Below, piece after piece: positions 59,885 to 64,000 of a stretch of 64,000 bases of DNA. The translations under genes were made by a program, and so were the position numbers. The notes under the pieces are model-generated. The model made no database searches. It saw nothing but the letters and a program-made list of their open reading frames with translations, and was not told the DNA's origin. Position 1 is the first letter of the stretch, and every line of letters starts with the position of its first letter. The DNA is from CAMEGH01 sp052103595 (GTDB lineage: Bacteria > Patescibacteriota > Saccharimonadia > Saccharimonadales > Saccharimonadaceae): NCBI GenBank assembly GCA_052103595.1, contig JBQEKC010000001.1, positions 575,427 through 639,426 on the forward strand. The letters run 5' to 3'.

Positions 59885-59914
59885 AACGAACCTCCTTAAT
59901 TAAATTATAGTAAA

Positions 59915-59941
59915 TTAGCACTCTAATATCAAGAGTGCTAA
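59915..59941. promoter_or_regulatory. perfect CIRCE operator of the second clpB
   Basis: TTAGCACTC-N9-GAGTGCTAA is the exact HrcA consensus. It lies five bases upstream of the TATAAT -10, covering the -35 region. Confidence 0.97.
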
Positions 59942-60339
59942 TTTGTGCTAATCCTGAATAGGTCTAGGAAACGGGTTATTTTTGTGGTGCTTGCTCCTTC
60001 AAGACGTGAGACGCTGGGTTGAAACTAGTCTACAGGGTTGAAATGAGAGATCCGCCCTTTCGGGCGGTTCTATCGGTTTTGTGGCTTTTTGATTAATTTC
60101 ATCAATTGTATCAGACTAAAGAGGTAAATCTGCCTTTCGGTCAGGGAACCCGGTCGGGGTATTTTCCTGCTTAGTCTGGCTCAGCTTACAGGTCGCGGAA
60201 TAGTAATTTTGCACGGGCCCGTACAGCCACTGTGCCCTTATCGAGCCCATACACCATAGCCTTTTCTAATCCTGATTTTATCCCTGGGTAGCTGACAAAT
60301 AAAAATTAAAGGCTCTGTGTTACTAAAGTCTCCCGATAA
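59942..60339. other. 398-base non-coding stretch with terminator-like hairpin
   Basis: No convincing gene is visible on either strand. It holds two GGGTTGAAA copies (60016, 60036), the CCGCCC/GGGCGG hairpin at 60052-60067, and a GC-rich segment (60140-60240) with short inverted repeats such as ACGGGCCCGT. A minus-strand frame of about 40 codons ending near 60190 lacks a start. It may be a degraded gene end or a structured RNA at the junction of an acquired metal operon. Confidence 0.4.
60052..60067 (+). terminator. hairpin with T-rich 3' flank
   Basis: CCGCCC-TTTC-GGGCGG is followed on the plus strand by TTCTATCGGTTTT. No plus-strand gene lies directly upstream, so it may end a small RNA or block read-through from the clpB promoter region. 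Confidence 0.55.
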
Positions 60340-60353
60340 TTGACTTTGGTCAA
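60340..60353. promoter_or_regulatory. Crp/Fnr-type operator upstream of the metal operon
   Basis: TTGAC-TTTG-GTCAA is a perfect Fnr-like palindrome. Its centre (60346.5) lies about 41.5 bases before the start predicted from the TATAGT at 60376-60381, the class II activation position. The regulator encoded by the third gene of the operon has the E-x-x-S-R recognition pattern that fits TTGAC/TTGAT half sites. Confidence 0.75.
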
Positions 60354-60375
60354 GGAGATTTCCCGATTCCCGCCA

Positions 60376-60381
60376 TATAGT
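60376..60381 (+). promoter_or_regulatory. -10 box of the metal operon
   Basis: TATAGT lacks a good -35, as expected for a promoter that needs an activator bound at the palindrome 60340-60353. Confidence 0.6.
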
Positions 60382-60413
60382 CATGTACAGAAAATCTAAC
60401 AAAGGAGATTGCT

Positions 60414-60626
60414 ATGAATAAAACTACCTACCAATTACAAACATTGACCTGCCCAAGCTGTATCAACAAAATCACCGCAGCGGTCAGCTCTATGCCTGGC
60501 GTCAAAGACGTCGAGGTGCTCTTCAATGCCAGCAAGGTCAAGGTCAGCCATAAGGACACCGAAAAGCCTAGTGACATCCGCCAAACTATTGAGCGCATGG
60601 GGTACGAGGTGCTAAGTGAAAAATAA
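60414..60626 (+). CDS. HMA-domain metallochaperone (CopZ-like)
   Basis: The 70-residue ferredoxin-like HMA domain has the metal site TLTCPSCINKI (CPSC) and the usual VKDVEVLFNASKVKV and ERMGYEV. Such proteins deliver soft metals, usually Cu(I), to P1B ATPases. AAAGGAG lies six bases before the ATG. The stop overlaps the ATPase start by 11 bases. Confidence 0.9.
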   Translation: MNKTTYQLQTLTCPSCINKITAAVSSMPGVKDVEVLFNASKVKVSHKDTEKPSDIRQTIERMGYEVLSEK

Positions 60627-62496
60627 ATGGCACCCCAGCCGAGAAGTCAGACTTGTTATCGCAACGAGTCTGACGGCTTTGGCCTTTCTAATCTATGGGC
60701 TTAAACCCGATAACATTTCTGGGAATATCTCACCTGGAGACATCTTACTAGTAGCCGCGACTGCGGTAGCTGGTCTACCAATTGTTTGGCACGCTATAGT
60801 TTCACTTCGCTACAAAATTATTGGTATCGATTTGTTAGTCGCCACGGCGATGATTGGTGCGACCATAATTGGTGAGTACTGGGAGGCGGCCGTGGTGGCT
60901 ATCTTGTTTACGTTTGGACACTACCTAGAAGCCCGCGCCCTCACCAAAACCCGTCAGGCTCTAAAGTCACTGATCGATGAGGCGCCGACTACCGCCTGGA
61001 TCGAGCAAGGCAGTGAAGCTATCGAGCTACACCCAGACGAAGTTAAGGTAGATGACATAGCGATAGTAAAAACTGGCCAGAAAATCCCAGTTGACGGCGT
61101 AGTAATCGAAGGAAGTGTCTTTGTCAACCAGGCTTCAATCACCGGTGAATCGGCGCCAGTGCAAAAGATCGTTGGTGACGAGGTCTTCGCCGGTAGTGTC
61201 ATAGAATCTGGCTATTTGCGCGTAGCCGCCAAAAAAGTCGGCCAGGCCACACTATTTGCGAATATCATCGAGCTCGTCGAAGAAGCTCAGGACAAAAAAG
61301 CCAAGACCCAAGCCTTTCTGGAGCATTTCGCCACCTTCTACACACCGGCAGTCATGGTACTAGCGATAGTTGTCTACTTCGTGACAAATGACATTTACCT
61401 CGCGCTGACTCTTCTGGTGATTGCCTGTCCCGGTGCACTGGTAATCGCCACGCCGGTATCGATAGTCGCTGGCATTGGCAATGGTGCCAAAAAAGGCATC
61501 CTCATAAAGGGAGGTGAGGCGGCTGAAAATACAAACTCAGCCAAAGTAATCGCATTTGATAAAACTGGAACCCTCACCGAAGGCCGGCCGCGCGTCGTCA
61601 GCGTAAAAGCCATCGACGCTACGACCAGTCAACTACTATCGGTTGCAGCCGCAGCCGAGCGCTATTCAGAGCATCCGCTCGGGATGTCGATTATCAAGTA
61701 TGCTAAAGAGAATCTTGCTGGTAACATACCTGAGGCCGACAACACTCAAGTGCTCCCTGGACGCGGCATAACAGCTCAACTAGACAAAGATGTAATCATA
61801 GTCGGCAATCGAACACTAATCACAGAGCGAAACATTAAACTCAAGTCGTCAGTTGAACGGTACATGAAATCTCAGGAAGAGCTGGGACGTACAGCCATGC
61901 TGGTGGCGCGGAACCAGAGTGTGATTGGTGTTATCTCAGTAGCGGATCCAGTTCGCCACGGTGTCGCTGAACTGATTAGCCACATCAGGTCCAACACTAA
62001 TAAGCGAGTTGTCATGCTGACTGGCGACAACGAGGCAACCGCGCATGCTATCGCCAAACAAATCGGTATCACTGAGGTCCATAGTCAACTTTTACCTGCC
62101 GATAAGGTCAGTTACATTAAAAAACTGCAAGCCAGCAGCGGAAAAGTAGTCATGGTCGGCGATGGTGTAAATGATGCCCCGGCGCTAGCTACGGCCGATG
62201 TCGGCATTGCGGTTGGCGGACCTGGTAAAGACGTAGCGATGGAGACTGCTGATATAGTACTCCTGTCAGGCGACATCACAAAGCTCGACTATTCCCTGTC
62301 GCTCAGCCGTGCCATTGTTAGAAACATGAGAACCAACATCTACTTTGCAGTTAGCTTAGTTGCCCTCCTCTTAATTGGAGTCCTGACAAAAAATGTCATC
62401 ATGTCGTTTGGCATGCTGATTCATGTTGCCAGCGTGCTGTTAGTCATCATGAATGCGTCACGCCTATTGAGGTATAATAAAACTAATCATGCATAG
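60616..62496 (+). CDS. P1B-type heavy-metal-exporting ATPase with CPG motif
   Basis: The protein (626 aa) starts at GTG 60616 and has about eight helices, the actuator TGES (ASITGESAPVQK), the phosphorylation site AFDKTGTLTEGR, the P1B-specific HP (SEHPLGMS), and the hinge VGDGVNDAPALATAD. The membrane metal motif is CPG (IACPGALVIATP) instead of CPC, SPC or CPH, so the cargo is uncertain. It has no N-terminal HMA domain; the separate HMA protein upstream takes that role. TATAAT at 62472-62477 may be an extra promoter for the regulator. Confidence 0.92.
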   Translation: MKNKWHPSREVRLVIATSLTALAFLIYGLKPDNISGNISPGDILLVAATAVAGLPIVWHAIVSLRYKIIGIDLLVATAMIGATIIGEYWEAAVVAILFTFGHYLEARALTKTRQALKSLIDEAPTTAWIEQGSEAIELHPDEVKVDDIAIVKTGQKIPVDGVVIEGSVFVNQASITGESAPVQKIVGDEVFAGSVIESGYLRVAAKKVGQATLFANIIELVEEAQDKKAKTQAFLEHFATFYTPAVMVLAIVVYFVTNDIYLALTLLVIACPGALVIATPVSIVAGIGNGAKKGILIKGGEAAENTNSAKVIAFDKTGTLTEGRPRVVSVKAIDATTSQLLSVAAAAERYSEHPLGMSIIKYAKENLAGNIPEADNTQVLPGRGITAQLDKDVIIVGNRTLITERNIKLKSSVERYMKSQEELGRTAMLVARNQSVIGVISVADPVRHGVAELISHIRSNTNKRVVMLTGDNEATAHAIAKQIGITEVHSQLLPADKVSYIKKLQASSGKVVMVGDGVNDAPALATADVGIAVGGPGKDVAMETADIVLLSGDITKLDYSLSLSRAIVRNMRTNIYFAVSLVALLLIGVLTKNVIMSFGMLIHVASVLLVIMNASRLLRYNKTNHA

Positions 62497-63187
62497 CTGC
62501 CTATCGAGAGTTCCGATATTTCAAAACCTCAGTTCCAAAGAGAAGGAGCAGGTTCATGAGTATATCAGCCCTAAAGCTTTCAGAAAAGGTGAGTTTATCC
62601 AGTTAGCCGGCGAATATCAGCCACATCTCTTCGTACTCAATCGAGGTCGCGCCAAAGTGTCACGCACTACTACCGACGGCAACGAGCAGGTCGTTCGCCT
62701 ACTCGAACCGGGCGACTACATCGGTGAGATATCCGTCTTTGCCAAAACCGCTGCCGGCTACGACGTCGTGGCAACTGAGGACTCAGTCTTTTGTACGCTC
62801 GACGATGACAAGTTAGATGAGATACTACGAAGCTACCCCAGTCTAGGGCTAAAGATTTTGGCCGACATGAGCCGGCGCCTAGAAAGAGCCGAGGCTCATA
62901 TAGAATCACTGGGCCTCCATGGAGCCGACGAGCGACTGCTTGAAGCTTTGCAAGACTATGCGAATGGCAGGCAAGCCTTTGAGCTCACGGTGCCCAAAAA
63001 GACCTTAGCCGCCCAAATAGGAGTCCGCCCCGAGACGCTTAGTCGCAGCCTAAAGCGCCTCGAAGACAAAGGTCTAATCAGCTACCAAGGTAAATCTATC
63101 AGCTTTCCTGCCGTCACTGGTCGCGGACTCTATAGTGAAACTTCCCCTATGTTAAAACAATCCAGATGCAAGCATAAAAATAGCTAA
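62489..63187 (+). CDS. Crp/Fnr-family transcription regulator
   Basis: An N-terminal cyclic-nucleotide-binding-like barrel (FIQLAGEYQPHLFVLNRGRA, LLEPGDYIGEISVF), a long dimer helix and a C-terminal winged helix (TLAAQIGVRPETLSRSLKRL) make a complete Crp/Fnr protein. The recognition helix PETLSR has the E..SR arrangement of Fnr. One N-terminal Cys (MHSC) is present, but not the four of an Fe-S Fnr. It overlaps the ATPase gene by eight bases and the convergent protease gene by 36 bases. It probably controls its own operon. Confidence 0.93.
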   Translation: MHSCLSRVPIFQNLSSKEKEQVHEYISPKAFRKGEFIQLAGEYQPHLFVLNRGRAKVSRTTTDGNEQVVRLLEPGDYIGEISVFAKTAAGYDVVATEDSVFCTLDDDKLDEILRSYPSLGLKILADMSRRLERAEAHIESLGLHGADERLLEALQDYANGRQAFELTVPKKTLAAQIGVRPETLSRSLKRLEDKGLISYQGKSISFPAVTGRGLYSETSPMLKQSRCKHKNS

Positions 63188-63886
63188 ACCATGCACAGTT
63201 GACGCACTAATAAGTCCGCATTTTCTATATACAAATGCACACACAAGACCCTCTATAGCAACGAATACTAATAATGGCCAACCTAAGTTTGTGACGGTTG
63301 AGGCAAGAAAGACGTGCGCGACCGCAAACATAAGCCCAGATAAAACAGCCGCGCGTATACTGCTTGTTATTTTTTCAAAGTGACTTTGTAAGAACCCGCG
63401 AAAGATAAGCTCTTCTAAAAAATTACCCGCAAATGCCATAAATAAGAGGGTGGGCACCAACGAGAGCGCAACCACGCCACCTCTTTCTTCGATAGGTACT
63501 AATGTACCTAGTAGTATGAACGGCACGGCTACAAATACTCCACCCAGAATTCCTGCTAAATATGTTTTCCATGACGCAACCTTTCCCCACCTAACCAATA
63601 CTCTTAATTCCTTTATTTGCAGTAAAAGGAACGCAGTTATAACCGACAATCCTCCTAAAATAAGTAGAATTAATGCGTCATCAATAAATCTTATCCAAAG
63701 TGTGGTTTCTGTTATGCCGAAGCTCCAAAAGCCTGCTGGCGTCATCGCATCACGCATGAGTACAAATCCGAGGATTAAGAGAAATACCCTCGAGACAATT
63801 TGCTTCTTAGGCAAAAGAAAGAAGACGAGCGTGATAAATATCAATCCTGGCGTAATTCGTAAAAAGTATGTTAACAAGTCTTCCAT
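63152..63886 (-). CDS. CPBP-family intramembrane metalloprotease
   Basis: This 244-residue protein has seven to eight helices and the CPBP/CAAX-protease motifs: EELIFRGFLQ (EExxxR) and LMFAVAHVFL (FxxxH). The family handles prenylated-protein processing in eukaryotes and bacteriocin self-immunity or maturation in bacteria. TATGCT (63893-63898) lies six bases before ATG 63886. The substrate is unknown. Confidence 0.9.
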   Translation of the reverse strand: MEDLLTYFLRITPGLIFITLVFFLLPKKQIVSRVFLLILGFVLMRDAMTPAGFWSFGITETTLWIRFIDDALILLILGGLSVITAFLLLQIKELRVLVRWGKVASWKTYLAGILGGVFVAVPFILLGTLVPIEERGGVVALSLVPTLLFMAFAGNFLEELIFRGFLQSHFEKITSSIRAAVLSGLMFAVAHVFLASTVTNLGWPLLVFVAIEGLVCAFVYRKCGLISASTVHGLAIFMLASGLF

Positions 63887-63934
63887 ATTATTAGCATAGC
63901 AAAGCTTTGTCATAATTGATTAAATCTAATAGCT

Positions 63935-63977
63935 AAAATAAAAGAAGCCTAGTAGCATCAATGCTTACTAGACTTCT
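63935..63977 (-). terminator. terminator of a gene beyond the right edge
   Basis: AGAAG, CTAGTA and GCAT pair with ATGC, TACTAG and CTTCT in a long stem with two small mismatches. On the minus strand it is followed by TTTTATTTTAG, so it should end a leftward gene lying past base 64000. Confidence 0.75.
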
Positions 63978-64000
63978 TGTCACATATATACTCTTGGCTC

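Noticed and set aside
60140..60240. Cobalamin-riboswitch-like pieces (GGGAACCCGGT, GCCACTGT)
   Set aside because: The order and spacing do not match the B12 box core and no cobalamin gene follows.
1..64000. TGA read as an amino acid (Gracilibacteria/Absconditabacteria code)
   Set aside because: Many genes end at TGA in ATGA overlaps with intact downstream starts, and proteins have normal family lengths with TGA as stop.
1..64000. tRNA, rRNA, CRISPR arrays or insertion sequences
   Set aside because: I scanned by eye for T-loop motifs, regularly spaced repeats and transposase-like frames and found none; a tRNAscan or CRISPR finder run would be decisive.

Overview
The window looks like a chromosomal segment from a small-genome, Gram-positive-like member of the Candidate Phyla Radiation; I favour Candidatus Saccharibacteria (TM7), but this is inference without a database search. 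Supporting signs are dense coding, lipoteichoic-acid-synthase-type and Mur ligase genes, HrcA/CIRCE heat-shock operators, a SAM-I riboswitch, no amino-acid pathway genes, actinobacterial-flavoured genes (a PE-PPE/cutinase-like secreted hydrolase, an Rv2466c-like thioredoxin-fold protein, an OtsA-OtsB fusion), and many genes whose -10 box lies 6-7 bases before the ATG, i.e. leaderless transcripts. TGA is used as a stop (for example in several ATGA overlaps), so the Gracilibacteria-type recoding is not in use. I found no rRNA, tRNA, CRISPR array or transposase.

Layout. 0-33 kb is mostly housekeeping and envelope: a MacB-like ABC pair with a secreted four-cysteine protein (0.6-3.8 kb); an LssY-C-like membrane protein, an MFS transporter, murC, mazG-like, trmB, a cysteine-free MutY-like glycosylase, a YtxH protein, aspS, and a CBS-domain membrane protein (4-15.4 kb); a DsbA-like thiol protein; a 30-residue peptide gene with its own promoter and terminator; a corA/yihY/corA cluster; trxB; an ArsR/FMN-reductase pair; a VIT-family transporter; metK behind a SAM-I riboswitch; an LTA-synthase-like enzyme; FKBP; DUF2726/DUF2130 proteins; otsAB; and a dehydratase plus processive glycosyltransferase operon (30.8-33 kb).

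33-46 kb is accessory. First comes a run of small orphan genes, several with private promoters and terminators (33.1-35.7 kb). Then comes a type I restriction-modification island transcribed leftward: fic, hsdM, a HigB-like toxin, a HigA antitoxin fused to an ImmA/IrrE peptidase, a DUF4145 protein, an unknown 326-residue protein, hsdS, hsdR and a four-helix membrane protein. hsdS is split by a (CA)8 tract exactly between its two target-recognition halves; seven or ten units would restore one reading frame of about 386 codons, so this is a strong candidate for phase-variable DNA methylation. A decayed RadC-like gene marks the island's right edge.

46-64 kb holds a lipoprotein, an ITPase-like enzyme, a TylF-like methyltransferase, the PE-PPE-like secreted hydrolase, two paralogous ClpB disaggregases lacking the N-domain and each behind a CIRCE operator (the second overlapping a PP2C-type phosphatase gene), a lipid-kinase/PAP2 pair, and a self-regulated metal-export operon: HMA chaperone, P1B ATPase with an unusual CPG motif, and a Crp/Fnr regulator. 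A perfect TTGAC-N4-GTCAA box sits at about -41.5 of that operon's promoter. The window ends with a CPBP-type membrane protease.
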